A stretch of DNA of 64,000 nucleotides. Source: Pyropia yezoensis. Taxonomy: Eukaryota; Rhodophyta; Bangiophyceae; Bangiales; Bangiaceae. This document shows positions 45,311-56,900 of the stretch, in pieces (positions within the stretch are counted from its first letter, which is position 1; every line of letters starts with the position of its first letter). The notes below the pieces were generated by a model, which was given only the letters and a program-made list of their open reading frames with translations, had not been told where the DNA came from and made no database searches. Both the position numbers and the translations under genes were made by a program. The stretch is taken from contig CM020619.1 in the NCBI GenBank assembly GCA_009829735.1, positions 19,783,816 through 19,847,815 of the forward strand, written 5' to 3'.

Positions 45311-45375
45311 GCAGCTGAGCGAAGTTCAGTTAAAGCAGAGCTCAGGAAATACAAAGCGGCAGGTGGAGCATTTAC

Positions 45376-46200
45376 CACGCCAACCAAGCCCTAAAGGCAC
45401 CCTCCACGCGTGGTGACACACAGGCCCCACTTAACGGCGCCAACAAAAAGCAGACAGACGGCGCCAACAAAAAGCAGACCAACGACAAGTGGCGCAGAAG
45501 CAAGCACGCAAAGATCAAAAAAAATTGTCAGGCAACCGTGGGTACCTGCACACGAACAACAGACACAGCAGATGCAAGCCATAACGAGCAAAGCCACAAA
45601 AAAAACACTGTAAGGATATGCCCCCTAAATCCCCAAGACTCTAGCTTCGGGGATAAGGACTCGGGCCTCTCCTTCCTTGTCCTTCTCAGCCAACTCCTTC
45701 CAAGACGCATCAACTCCCTGGTAATCTGGAGATGCCGCGGTGTCCGGCCGAGATTCTACGCGTCGCGGACGGTCAGCACGTGAGCCGCGGATCGGCTACC
45801 CGTTAGTACCCTGACTCATCCCCGGACGGATATTTTCTCTCCGCGGATCAGAGGACTAACGGACCACAGGTCAATCCACATCTCTGACTCGTCGGCCAGC
45901 CGGAACAATCTCCCCACGAGCCAATGGGAACGGCACGAATTGCTGACCCACGGGAGATTTTCGACCCGAAGACAGGCGTCTGGCTGACACGCCTCTGCGG
46001 CCTTTCCGGCCGACCGGCGTGTGAGGCCAGCTGCGCGAGGCTACCAGCGCCGCCCGCCGCCCCCGCCCCCGCTTGGGGCTGTCTGGTGGGGCGCCTTGGG
46101 GCGCGCACACCCACCTTGACTTGTTCTGAGAGCCTATGCCTTGTTTTGAGCCCATTGTTGCCGCCCCCCCGGCGGCACGGGCAATCACATGCCCTGGGGC
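45376..46200. other. No recognisable gene; small direct repeat
   Basis: About 800 bp. Two copies of a 24-bp unit starting CGGCGCCAACAAAAAGCAGA lie at 45435 and 45459. Frames are present but carry no motif. It may be the upstream intergenic DNA of the zinc-finger gene. Confidence 0.45.
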
Positions 46201-46222
46201 ACCCTGCGTGCCCCCCCGGGGG

Positions 46223-46230
46223 TATATAAT
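46223..46230 (+). promoter_or_regulatory. TATA box (TATATAAT)
   Basis: A TATATAAT in very GC-rich surroundings, about 500 bp before the zinc-finger exon. The C-rich, purine-poor stretch after it looks like a 5' leader. It is the best core-promoter candidate in host DNA here, but not proven. Confidence 0.4.
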
Positions 46231-46717
46231 GCGTGAGTGCGGGCGCCACCCGGGGAGACCTCGGGGGGAACAACAAACACAGACACAACGACCTCCATTA
46301 CCCTCGAACCCCTCGACCCCCTCGACCCTCACCGACGTCACGCCCATCTTCTTTCACACCCCCATCACCATCACCCCGCCCGTCACCTTGCCCGCGCCCC
46401 GCAGCCTCATTGGCTTGCGCGGGCAGCTAACACCGTTCACCAGTACGTCGAGGGCTGCCCGGGTGTGCGTGGTGCCTCACATGTGGTAGCTTCAGGTAGT
46501 TTGACTTCCTCCTGTCGGTGACGTTGCGATTCCGTTCCCGATTTGGCCCCCCCTGCGTTTGTGCCCTCGTGCTGCCCCCTGTGTTCGGCGTGCCTCGGGC
46601 ATTGTAATACGAACGCAGCGGGTTCCACGAATCACACCGAGAGCAGACTGCCCTGACACTGCCCTGGTGGCCCCTGTCACGGTTTTTTTCTTTCGGTCAA
46701 CGGATTGTTGAAACCCA

Positions 46718-47338
46718 GTGGGTGCCAAATCAGGTTCCGAATATTCTTCAACGGCGTTGGGGGGCGCCTCGACTTCCTCGGCGGCGACTGCGCGCGCCCC
46801 GGCGGCGTGGGCGGCCGCGAAGGCACGCGTCACCCCGGCGGCGCGCGCATCACCGGCGGCGGCATCCACGTCATCCTCTGTGCCGGCGACGGCCGACTCG
46901 GCGGCGGCAGCCGCATCCAAGCCCCCCCTTTCGCGCAAGGGCAAGGGCCCCGCCACGCCCGGCTCGGCGGGCTCGGGCAGTCGGGGCCTGCTGCTTCCCC
47001 CGCTGGACCCCGCGCGGCGACACACTGCGCCGCCCGCCCCACGAACTGGGCACATCCGACCCACGGCGGCGGGCGAGGCGGAGCAGCGGGAGCAGCGCCG
47101 GATAGCCAGGAGCATCCCCAAGGAAAAGTACGTGTGCAAGCCCTGTGGCGTGCGTTGCAACAGCCTGACAGTGCTGCGCGATCATCGCTGGTCGCGGCGC
47201 CACCGCAATACGGTCAACCGTCCAGCCACGCGCCCGCGGTGCGACATCTGCGATCGCGAATTCGAGACGGTGGAACACTTCGAACGCCACCAGCGTGGCA
47301 AGGATCACCACCGCACGCTGGCGCGCCACACCAGTTGA
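46718..47338 (+). CDS. C2H2 zinc-finger protein, probable 3' exon of a host gene
   Basis: The frame has no ATG and is closed 9 nt upstream of a GTG, so it is best read as the last exon of a spliced gene. A pyrimidine tract (GGTTTTTTTCTTTCGG) and CCCAG at 46713-46717 precede it. Residues 1-130 are Ala/Ser/Pro-rich and look disordered. Two fingers follow, CKPCGVRCNSLTVLRDH..H and CDICDREFETVEHFERH..H, both CX2CX12HX5H. That spacing is typical of U1C/matrin/JAZ-type fingers that bind RNA or dsRNA. Partner and role are unknown. The TATA box at 46223 may be its promoter. Confidence 0.55.
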   Translation: MGAKSGSEYSSTALGGASTSSAATARAPAAWAAAKARVTPAARASPAAASTSSSVPATADSAAAAASKPPLSRKGKGPATPGSAGSGSRGLLLPPLDPARRHTAPPAPRTGHIRPTAAGEAEQREQRRIARSIPKEKYVCKPCGVRCNSLTVLRDHRWSRRHRNTVNRPATRPRCDICDREFETVEHFERHQRGKDHHRTLARHTS

Positions 47339-47694
47339 CACCTCGCAATACCCCCCAGGATCTGTGCGAGAGGCGCGATTTGCCACGTGGATTTCCCCCC
47401 GCTTGGAAATCCGGCACGACCCGACTCGGGCCTGCGCGCGGACGCCGGCGGCAAAGTCCGATTGCATACTTGAGTCTGCGAATTCTGTTTCATCGCATCA
47501 CTTGTGAACCATCAAATAGTGTTGTACATCTTTTGAATCGCTGCAGCCACTACGGCCGCACACGTCCAGAAGTTCGTGTACCACTACTTTGACCGATCAA
47601 ATTACATTGCACAACTTTAAGGACCTGCCCGGCGCCCAGCCGAAGTAAGTCGATTTAGATCTGCTTAGTTGATTTCATCGTTGCGTTTTTTACC
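47339..47694. other. Leader or LTR candidate of GyD
   Basis: About 350 bp between the zinc-finger exon and GyD gag, AT-richer towards the right. By position it should hold the 3' end of the GyD 5' LTR and a primer-binding site. With no second LTR in view I cannot mark either. Confidence 0.3.
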
Positions 47695-48573
47695 ATGGAT
47701 CCCCCTAATCCTTCTGGTATTAGCCCGACTAATCCAGGCACGGCCTCAACCGAGCCCTCAGCGGAATCATGGAATCAACAAACTGCGTTCGTCTCGCAGA
47801 TGATCGCCGAACTCGAGGATCACAGGGTAGAACTGGCGGACGCCAAGAAACAGCTGTCGGACGCCAAGGCCAAGGCCACCGGTGCAGGCACAACGACTGC
47901 GAGGCCGCACAAGCCCGCGCTGTTCTCCGGCAAGCCCGGGACAATTGAAGCGTGGTGCCCGCTCATGGACTCTTATGTGCGGCTGACTGACCCTGACGAA
48001 GCGTGCCAGATCGCCTGCACCTACCTCGACGGTGAGGCGTTCACTTGGTGGCATCCCCACAGTCGTACCATCGCGGTCCCCGACTGGACTGCCCTGCGGG
48101 CTGCGCTCATCCGTCGCTTCAGCCCACTGAACAAGACGCAGGCGGCGCGGGACAAGCTGCAGTCCTGGCGTCAAATCAAGGACGTCGGGACGTTCAACAG
48201 GATGTTTCTAAGCGTCCTCTTGGATATCCCCGACAACACCGAAGCGGAAAGAATCGACCGCTATAGCCGGGGCCTTAAGCGAGACGTCTGGCAGGCACCT
48301 TGCCTGAAGACCTACACGGATCTTGAGTCTCTTATGACTGACGCGCTGCGCGTCGAAGCGGCCGAGGCTGGAGCGTCCCGTATTACCAGCAATGTTAGCA
48401 GCACTTCTGGGAAGCCACCGACGACGGGTGTTATCCCAATGGACATTTCGAGCATCAAGGTCGACAAGCTGACGCCAGACGAACGCCAGCGCTGTATGCG
48501 CGAGGGTCTGTGCCTCCGCTGTTGCGAGAAAGGGCACTTGGCTAAGGACTGCCCAAAAGGCCAGCGGAACTGA
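47695..48573 (+). CDS. Gag of GyD
   Basis: 292 codons from an ATG in ACCATGG context. A short Pro/Ser/Thr-rich start and a heptad-like helical segment (MIAELEDHRVELADAKKQ) precede the retrotransposon gag domain (PALFSGKPGTIEAW ... LDGEAFTWWHPHSRT ... ALIRRFSPLNKTQAARDKL ... YSRGLKRDVW). A CX2CX4HX4C knuckle (CLRCCEKGHLAKDCP) lies at the end. It forms the particle shell and binds RNA in this family. Pol follows in another frame. Confidence 0.85.
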   Translation: MDPPNPSGISPTNPGTASTEPSAESWNQQTAFVSQMIAELEDHRVELADAKKQLSDAKAKATGAGTTTARPHKPALFSGKPGTIEAWCPLMDSYVRLTDPDEACQIACTYLDGEAFTWWHPHSRTIAVPDWTALRAALIRRFSPLNKTQAARDKLQSWRQIKDVGTFNRMFLSVLLDIPDNTEAERIDRYSRGLKRDVWQAPCLKTYTDLESLMTDALRVEAAEAGASRITSNVSSTSGKPPTTGVIPMDISSIKVDKLTPDERQRCMREGLCLRCCEKGHLAKDCPKGQRN

Positions 48574-48596
48574 AGCAGCAACCATCATCAACACTT

Positions 48597-50105
48597 GTGA
48601 AAGACGCTTCTTCGGTTCCCGAAAATATGTCGTCACCGTTTGAAGGCCCGCGACTCGGGCTTCTGCTTTCTACTGCTTCTGTCAATGGCAAAGTTATGAA
48701 GGTGCTGTTTGACGACGGATCTCCCATCACCTTCGTCTCAAGGCGCCTCGTGACCTCCCTGCTTGTGAACACTAAGGAAGCGGACTTTGCGGCAAGCATG
48801 CCCGATGGCCGCTCTCATGTCCTCGCTGAAACCGTTGAACCCCTTGAGATTCACATTGAACCGTACCAAGAACGACAACGATTTTCTGTATGTGACTTAA
48901 ACGCCTACGACCTCATCCTGGAAAAGAAGTGGCGCGATGACAAGGACGCCAAAATCAACAACAAGAAAAACAAGATCTCCTTCAAGTTCAACCACAAGAA
49001 CATCTCTATCACAGCCTCCCTCAAGAAGCCTAAACCCCTGATCAGTCGGCAACGTCTCGCCCGGGCCCTCGTCCGAAGGTGCCCGGTTTTTGCCATTTAC
49101 CTGCAGTCCGAAGATCCCTCTACCAACTTCGACATCAACGCCATTACGATGGGACACGCCGACGACAAGAGAGAAGTTCAAGAAATTCTCAAAGAATACG
49201 CCGACGTCTTTCCAGACGAGCTCCCCGACGGACTTTCTCCTGAGCGCAGTCACAAGTTTAGCATCAAGCTTACCGACGATGCCCAACCACGTCGTAGCGG
49301 AATTTACCGACTAGCCGAATGGGAGCTCGAAGAACTCAAGACCCAACTTGCCGTCCTAATAAGGAAGGGATTCATCCAACCAAGCGCCTCACCGTGGGGC
49401 TCTTCCGTCCTTTTGCGGCAAAAAAGGACGGTGGCTGGCGAATGTGCATCGACTACAGGGCCCTGAACAAGGCCACCATCAAGAACGCGTATCCACTACC
49501 ACGCATCGACGACATCTTCGACCAACTGCGCAAGGCCAAGTACTTTACAAAGATCGACCTCCGTTCTGGCTACCACCAGATTCGCCTTGATCCGAAAACA
49601 ATACCTCTGACAGCGTTTCGAACCAAGTACGGACTCTATGAGTTCACGGTCGTACCCTTTGGTCTTACGAATGCATCCGCGGTCTTCATGAACCTATCGA
49701 ACAATGTCTTCAGACCCTACCTGTACGACTTCATCTGCGTCTACCTCGACGACATCCTAGTCTACAGCGAAACCTATGACGATCACCTCAAGCACCTAAG
49801 ATTAGCACTCGACAAACTACGAGAACACAGGCTCTACGCCAAGTTGAGCAAGTGCCAATTCGCTCGGACCACTTTGGGTTACCTCGGTCACGTCATCTCC
49901 GAGAAAGGCATCTTCATCAAAGACTACAAGGTCCAAACCATTCGTACATGGGCAACACCGAGAAGCAAGATGGACGTGCAGTCCTTCCTCGGCATGGTCA
50001 ACTTCTACGGCAGATTTATCAGGGGAATGGCGGCCGTAGCCACGCCCTTGACAAGGCTGAGTGGGAATGTCGACTTCGAGTGGACCCCAGACGCCCAGAA
50101 AGCTT
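48597..50105 (+). pseudogene. Pol (protease, RT) of GyD, broken and cut short by GyC-2
   Basis: A retropepsin-like segment (VNGKVMKVLFDDGSPITFVS ... DLILEKKW) lies at about 48650-48960. RT (RMCIDYRALNKATIKNAYPL, FICVYLDDILVYS, SFLGMVNFYGRFI) lies at about 49330-50080. RNase H and integrase are not in the window. Confidence 0.85.
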
Positions 50106-50468
50106 TGTAGCACAATAGGAATCCGTCGCACGTCCACTCTCAGGGAACACTCACCAAGGGGGATCGGCACCAACGTCACCGGGAGGCCAAGGTTGCTGTC
50201 CTTGGAGCGCAGGCCACGGGACCAAGATGGGAGCCCGAATGGAAGGGGTTTGTTGTTCTACCTTGGCCGGCGGTGGATTCGCCGCCGGCCCCCTCGTTAT
50301 AAACTCTCGGAGACACGCCTATCTACCCTCCACCCCAAGATGCAAATCCCTCTGGTCATGTGTAACTTATAGATACGGTGACCAGTACGGACTCTCAAAT
50401 TGAAAGCCAAGGACTAGAAGTAGCCCCCCTAATATTAGGGTCACAATACGGACAACCATATTGCTACA
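50106..50468 (-). repeat. 3' LTR of GyC-2
   Basis: 363 bp, TGTAGCACAATAGG to CATATTGCTACA on the + strand. On the inner side (read on -) a purine run (AAGGGGGGGATA) precedes it and is the likely polypurine tract. Confidence 0.9.
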
Positions 50469-50946
50469 TATCCCCCCCTTAGATTCGGCCCGTCCTCGGG
50501 TCGAGTTGCATTCGGGTTACCGAATGTAAGTGGGTCGCGTGACCGTTTACCGGTCGGGTGGGGCTTTGCGCCCTGTCGCGACAGACACCCCTTTTCGAGG
50601 TTGTCTGAGGGGGGTGCCCCCCTGTGTGTGGTACACACACGATCCGTTTTCCGGACCGTTAAATTCCCGATGCGGGTTTCTGTTCACGACCCCCCTTCCC
50701 GAGGGGTGGTGCAAGCGGATCCGCCACCAGGTGTCTGGTAGTAGGGGGGCCCCTCTCGTATGGACGATTGAGTGGGGGGCGGGGGCTGCCCGCGTTGCGT
50801 GGGGGCGGTTTGGGGGTGACCCCCCTTGCTGACCCCGGGTGTGGGGGGGGCGTGGCTCCGGTCCAGGTGCCTGGGTGGAGCGCCCTCGTAGCTCGGCTGG
50901 TGCGGGTCGTCCCGCGCTGCCGTATCGCTCGTTCTGAGCTGTGTGG

Positions 50947-50968
50947 TTATAAGCGCGGGTGCCCGCGC
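50947..50968 (+). promoter_or_regulatory. Putative antisense promoter TATA box and hairpin (GyC-2)
   Basis: TTATAA at 50947-50952, then GCGCGGGTGCCCGCGC at 50953-50968 (7-bp stem). The antisense ATG lies about 110 bp further on at 51061. The same pair occurs in GyC-1 at 32855-32876. Promoter activity is inferred. Confidence 0.4.
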
Positions 50969-51060
50969 TTCCCTGGCTCGTCCGCGCGAGCGTTCCTCGT
51001 ACCGGGTCGAGCCGGCTGCGGCTTTCTGGCACGGGGCGCCCCTGCTACCCCGGTTTCACC

Positions 51061-53430
51061 ATGTCGGACCCCCAGGTACCCGGGGGCGAGGACGACCTCC
51101 TGCTTGAGGAGGAGGAAGAGGTGATGGTGGACGACGTTCCCGTCTCTGCCACCGCCGCCGAGTGCTTCTTAGCGAGCTCGTCGGAGGACGAGGACGACCG
51201 AGTGACCGTTCGTGTGGCCCCGGAAGGCGCGCCGGGTGGGTTGTCGTCCGTGTGTAGCGGCACGACAGCTCCGTCGGGAGGCGGACAACCGCGTGCAGCG
51301 GTGGCCTCTACCGCTACTCCTCCGGCGGCCCGCATGGCTTCTGTCGCCGGTGCCGGCGCGGCTCTACCTCAAGAAGGTGTCGCCGGCGTGGCGGATGGTA
51401 GTGGCGGCACCCCGGCCGGTACGGCGGGTCAAGAAGGCGCGGGTGCCCGCCCGGTTGGTGTGTCAGCGGCGGCGGGTAGCGGGTCTACCCGTGCTGCCCC
51501 CGTGGTACCCACGTCGGGTCCGGGTGGTGGCGATGCTCTGCCCGCGGTGCCGCGGACGCGTGATGGTCAAGAGTTATCTACCCCGATGGCAGTGGACTCC
51601 GGGAGCTACTCCGGGCGGGCGCCCGCCCTTCTTCTTCCTCCTTGTCCCCGTGCACCTCCGTCAACGGGCCATGTGCCGGTGGGGCATCCCCCGGCGCCCC
51701 CGATTCTTCCTGGTCCTGCCCGGGTTGCCCCGTTAGGTGGCGGCGTCGCCGTGGCGGCGGGTCAACCCGCCATGTCGATGTCCGACTTGGTGGCTCGGGT
51801 TCGAGGCCTGACTGTGCAAGAGTCAATGGAGTCCGATGGGCGGATGCGGGTGGACGTCCACCAGCCGCGTCTCTCTGGAGGGACCTCCCGGCGCGTCAGG
51901 GTGGACCCGAGTTGGGAGCGGGAGTTGGTGCGGCTGGTCAACCAGCCGAACGCGGTGCGGGTGGAACACCATTGGATCCTGAGTCAGCCGGACGACCGGC
52001 ATGCGCAGCTCTGGCGCACCCGGGTGGGGCGGGGTGAGGTCTACCTCGACCCCGCCTTCGGGGTATGCGACCTGATTGCCCCCGCGTTGCCGCGGGAGGT
52101 TGACTACCCGGCTAGTGCTCGGGGGATTGCGGCGGCGGCGGAGCCGGTTGCGTTTGGGGAGACGGTGGGCGATACCGGTCGGTATCCCGACTTTGATTGC
52201 TACCCGGGGGTATCCCCGTATCTGTCGTTGACGGCTCCCTACCCGCCTATGGCGGGGTTGAAGTCGGCGTCGAGCTGGCGACGTAACCATGGTGTCATGG
52301 CGGATGCGTTCCGCACCGATATATCGTGTGCGTTGCAGACCGGCAACGGTCGTGCACCGGTGTACACTCCCGTGCGCCCGCCTCTATGGCAGGAGGGGAG
52401 GGAACCCGCCCCTGCTTTCCGGTTTGACACCGGCTCCTGCCTCCGATACTTCGGGAGTATGTTGGCCTCCCGGCCGGTCCACCCGTTGCAGGGTACCTTC
52501 ACCCTTGAGGTTACCCTCGGGCAGGCTTCATCCTTCTTGCTGTCCGTCCGTCGGCAGGGGCGCCTGTTTCATCTTCCGACGGGTGTCCGTTGGCACATCG
52601 CGCAGTTGGGCGTGGACCTGATGGCTGCCAGGACCGGGTTGGCCCGGGAGTTCGAGGCCCTGCTGGCTGTTCACGATGCCGTGAACTGGGCTGGGGTGTT
52701 GGCCCTTCCCCCGTACCGAGACACGCAGGCGGAGGCTTCCCCCCTGCCTCGTCACTCGTTGCGTATCCGGCGTACTTAGCCGGGTGAGCCCAATTGCCAT
52801 GGGTGGGCGTCCACCGAGGCTGTTGCTGACCTGGGTATTCCCATGGTTATCCATGACCCTCTTCAGGTCCTTGCCCCGTGGTTCGGTAACTCGATACCGG
52901 CGGCGGTTGGCCGTCGTCCCCGAGAGTGGGGTTCTGCGGGTGGGGAGCGTGAGGTGTCCCGTCGTCGGGCGGAGCCCCGCCGGGGTTACGGTGGAGCCCC
53001 TTCGGTGGGGTCCTACCGGGCCTCATATCAGGCGCCACCGGCTCCGGTGGTGGCCGTGTTGGCTCCGGTGGCTCTTCTGGCTGCGCCAGTGTCACCTCCC
53101 GCCCCTGTCATGCATGACGGGGGTCCCCGTCTCTGGTATGAGGGCGTTGACGCCCTTGTGGCCCGCGCAATGCGGGAGGGTCTCTCGGTTAGCTGGGGGG
53201 ATATCCCCCCAGGTGCTGCGCTGGTTGGGTCAGCGCGTTGCTTCGGTGGTGTGCTTGACCGCCCCCAGAGAGCTCTGGAGGATGTGGAGGCTGGCCGCAG
53301 CACCCTCGTCCAGCGATGCACCGAGGTAACTCGGGTGATTGACCGTCGTGAGATTGCCGACCGGTGGAGCACGGAGGTATACGCGCTTACGCGTGAGTGG
53401 CCTCCCTCGGGCAGTGGGTCTACCCACTGA
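51061..53430 (+). pseudogene. Antisense accessory coding region of GyC-2
   Basis: Starts at the ATG at 51061 (MSDPQVPGGEDD). It has an acidic segment (LLLEEEEEVMVDD), a Pro/Ala/Gly-rich linker to about residue 250, then a globular part with PSWERELVRLVNQPNAVRVEH, LWRTRVGRGEVYLDPAFG, LRYFGSMLASRPVHP and SVRRQGRLFHLPTGVRWH. Further on it has a Pro/Val/Ala-rich stretch and WYEGVDALVARAMREGLSVSWGD. The block LR..FGS.ML..RP.H ... R.GRLFHLP parallels LRNHFGSVMLTARPEH ... RRGMLWHLP of the GyA antisense protein. It is nearly whole, with about one break. No known domain is recognised. Confidence 0.65.
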
Positions 53431-53931
53431 GGAGTGCTATTGTTTGTGAGGGAGAGGGCCCCGGTAACCCTTATGGTAGCCGGGTAGTAGTAAGTATAAT
53501 CTCATCCCCTTCGGGGGCATTGCTTGCCTCTGTTTGCTGCCCTGGGGAGTACCCCTTCTGGCTCAGTGGTGCCTTGCCTCCCGTCCAACCTCTTCCGGTT
53601 GTTTCATGCTTGGGGAGGACATCCTCCCTCACTTTGTGTCTTGGCTTGGGGAGGTCATCCTCCCGTGTAAGCCCCCTAGTTACTTGGATATTATCGGAGT
53701 TAGCCTTTACCTTTAAGTTAACTTATTAAGGTTCTGGTTTACTTAGTTACCTAAGCTTGACTCTACTTAGTTACCTAAGCTTGACTCTACTTAGTTGCCT
53801 AAGCTTGGTTCGACTTAGAAACCTAAGTCTGATTTGACTTAGAAACCTAAGTCTGCCGTAATCATGTCACACCCTACTTAGTAGGACTAAGCCCCACCCC
53901 CCAACAGCCGAAGTCGGTGTCGGTTGGGTTG
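53431..53931. other. Convergent junction of GyC-2
   Basis: About 500 bp, AT-richer than the element average, between the end of the antisense unit and the end of pol. It contains the 24-bp hairpin array at 53741-53860 and no coding frame of note. Confidence 0.5.
53741..53860. repeat. Five-unit 24-bp tandem array of hairpins
   Basis: Units start at 53741, 53765, 53789, 53813 and 53837, an exact 24-bp period. Each contains ACTTAG, a 4-nt loop (TTAC, TTAC, TTGC, AAAC, AAAC) and CTAAG, so each can form a 5-6 bp hairpin. Two such hairpins sit at the same place in GyC-1 (35663 and 35688), so the array expanded in GyC-2. Confidence 0.8.
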
Positions 53932-56900
53932 TTACAGTAGGCGTCGTCGCCTCATGTAAGGCATGAGGAGTTGGCGGGGTATATTCGCCACCTGTTCCCA
54001 GGTGGGTGAGTCGTATCCGACCCACATCACCTTGACGTACCAGGGTCCTGGTAGGTCCGGGTCGGTGTGTCCGACCACGCTCTCTACTTGGTATGGAATC
54101 CCATCCGGTCCCACCGGGTCATCTGACCGGTGGGTTGTAAGAGCTTCATGTAGCAACCCAGCCGGTACCGGCTGAGGCTGTTCCGGCTTCGGAGCAGGTG
54201 TGACATCATTCACACTGATGCGTTGGATCTCCGTATCGGAGTGTAAGATGACAGAGTGGTCATCTCTGTGGAGAATCTGGTACGGTCCCTTGACCGGTTG
54301 CATGAGCTTGTTCCCCCGGAACTTCTGGTGTCTGATGTAGACCCACTCACCTGTCATCAGGGTAGCGTTGCGCACCCGTAACCGGGCGTCAAAGTTCTTC
54401 TTGTATCGAAGTTGTGTTCTGTCAAGCGCACCCTTGAGCTTAGGAATCATCCACGATAGCTTGGCTAACCAAGCTAGGTGTATACGTTCGGCCGGTCGGC
54501 CCTTCGGTTTGTCATACCAAGTGCACCTGCCTGGTGGCAGCGTCAGGTTACAGACGCCTAGTGGCATGACCTACTCCAGTGGGGCGATGTTTGCGCTTCG
54601 ATGTGGCCTGGCATTGTATGCCAGGGTGAGTACGGACAGGAGCCTCTCCCAAGTGTTCGTGTGCTCGGCCACGTAGCACTGTAGCATCTTGACGATGGTG
54701 CGGTTGAACCGCTCCACCTGTCCGTTGGTCTGCGGGTGGTAGTCGGATGCCCGACGTGGTTCGATCCCGAACATGCCCATGACCTTAGTGCAGAATGCAG
54801 ACGTCAGGTTTGCTTCGTTGTCGGAGAGGAGTTGCTTCATGACTCCGTATGCACTGATCCAGTGGTCAACCACTGCGTTCATGATGGTATATGCCGTATC
54901 ATTCGGGATAGCTGCCGCTCGTGACAGCTTAGTGAAGCGGTCAGACATGACCAGGATGTACCTGTTCCCTTCTTCCGTTACCGGAAGTGGCCCGAGTATG
55001 TCGATAGCGACCTGCTCGTGGGGCCCATCTGGTGGGAACAGTTTCATGGCAGACGCCTGCCTATGTAGACTCATGCGGTTACGTGCACAGGGGTGGCATC
55101 CCCTTACGTGGTCGACCACGTCAACGGCCATTGCTGGCCAGTAGAAGAACCTTCGCATTGCTGCGAACATACGAGAACCCCCCGGGTGTCCGGCTGTAGG
55201 ATTCTCGTGTTCTCGTGTAATGACGGCTTGCCGTAAGGACACGGGAGCCACGACCTGATGCCGTCCATCGGCGGTTGCCCGCCGGTGTATGAGGCCGTCT
55301 TCATTCTCCGTGAAGATGCCGGCCTTAACGGCCAGGAGGTTAGCACGATGACGTTTACAGTCATCGTCATTGGCTTATGCCTCGCGGAAGTCCGCGAGAG
55401 TCAGTGGGCATGCTCGGTGCGCCCTTGTATGGTCAACCATACCTTGGATAGCATTACCCACCATGCAGACCGGTACCACCGGGATGTCTTCGTCCACCGG
55501 GCGGGTATCTCCGCTCGGGGTGTCGAGTCGAGACAACGCGTCTCCGAGGTGGTAAGTTGACCCAGCCTTATACACGGTGCGGTAGTCGTGCTCGGCCATC
55601 TTCAGTCTCCATCGGGCTAGCCTCCCATGGCTGTCGGAATCCTTGTCACCAAGGTTGAGAGCCATCGTAGGGGTTCGTGGTCGGACCTCACGATGAACCT
55701 GGAGCCCTCCAGGTATGGACGGAGCAGTTGAACTGCCCATATAACTCCGAGGCACTCACGCTCGGTGGCACTATAGTTACGCTCAGCCGGGTTGAGTGTC
55801 CGGCTGAAGTACCCTACCGGACGTAGGTCCGGGATAACGTTATCGGAACCGATCAACGTCTCTCCCTGTAGCAGGGTGCATCCCACTTGGGTGTCGCACG
55901 CATCGACATCGATGACGAAGGTACCCCATCTGTGCGGCAACGCAAGGACGGGTGGGGATAGTAGGGCTCGCTTCAGCGACTCGAATGCCTCCTCTTCGCT
56001 AGGCGAAGGGGGTTGGAGTACCTTGGGCAAGGTACTGCTCGTAAGAACCGTTAACGGTTTAGCTATCCGAGCGGAGTCCTTGACGAACCGTCGGTATACG
56101 TTGCATATTCCCAGGAAGCTCTTGAGCTGCGTCTGGGTGTTAGGGAACCGGGCATCTCGGAGTGCCCGGGTATTGGCTTCGAGGACCCCTAGTTTACCAG
56201 GGGTTATCTGGTGGCCCAGATACTCGACCGTCTGTTGGAAGAAGGCGCACTTCTTCAGACGCAGGGTTACCCCAGCGTTCCTCAAGAGGGTGAGTACCTC
56301 GTCAACATGTTGCACATGGTCATCCATGTTATGCGAGAAGACGATGACGTCATCGAGGTACACTAGGCAGTTACGCCACTTCATCCCCGACAGTATAATG
56401 TCGATAGCCCGCTTGAATGTAGCGGGGGCGTTGGACAATCCGAAGGGCATCCTTAGGAACTCGTACACTCCACTGTGACAGACGAACGCCGTCTTGGGGA
56501 TATCCTCATCCGCCACTGGGATCTGCCAGTATCCGGCATTGCAGTCGATGGTGGTAAACACCGTAGCTTCCCCCAGGGAGTCGATGCATTCATCCATCCT
56601 TGGTAAAGGGTATGAGTCTTTCTTGGTAACCAAGTTGAGGCGTCGATAATCGATGCAAAACCGAGGGGTTTGATCCTTCTTCGGTACGATCACGACTGGG
56701 GCACCCCACTCCGACATCGAAGGTCGTATCACCTTCGCTTCGCTCATCCTCTTCACTTCTCCATCAACGATCTCTCGTTGCATAGGTCCCGCTCGGTGCG
56801 GTTGTGACCGGGCGGGGCGTGCGCCTGGTACCAGGTCTAAACGATGTTGGGTTGCCCCAATGGTACCCAAGGCCCCGCCTGTCCACATGACGTCATGCTT

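Larger units (their letters stand above)
31850..45375 (+). mobile_element. PIF/Harbinger element, copy 2, split by GyC-1
   Basis: The left part (from at least 31850 to 32016) holds two units of the GC minisatellite. GyC-1 (32017-42721) is inserted in the next unit, and the element resumes at 42727 with the rest of the minisatellite, an 81-bp tandem repeat, the transposase gene (43246-44982) and a 3' block with a 102-bp tandem repeat. The flanks fit together across the insertion by the GGGAG target duplication. Outer borders and terminal inverted repeats were not found. Confidence 0.7.
47695..50105 (+). mobile_element. GyD: Ty3/gypsy retrotransposon, interrupted by GyC-2
   Basis: A third lineage, distinct from GyA and GyC in both gag and RT. 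Gag (47695-48573) is followed by protease and RT (48597-50105). At 50105 the sequence is cut by the GyC-2 LTR, with AGCTT (50101-50105) the presumed target duplication. The rest of the element should lie beyond the window. It is broken, with about two breaks besides the insertion. It must be older than GyC-2, which in turn is older than GyC-3. Confidence 0.85.

Noticed and set aside
51061-53430. Envelope-like gene in the antisense region
   Set aside because: It is antisense to pol, with no signal peptide, transmembrane anchor, cleavage site or fusion-peptide-like stretch.
53741-53860. CRISPR-like array of short palindromic repeats
   Set aside because: The 24-bp units are contiguous with no unique spacers, no cas genes are near, and the DNA is eukaryotic element sequence.
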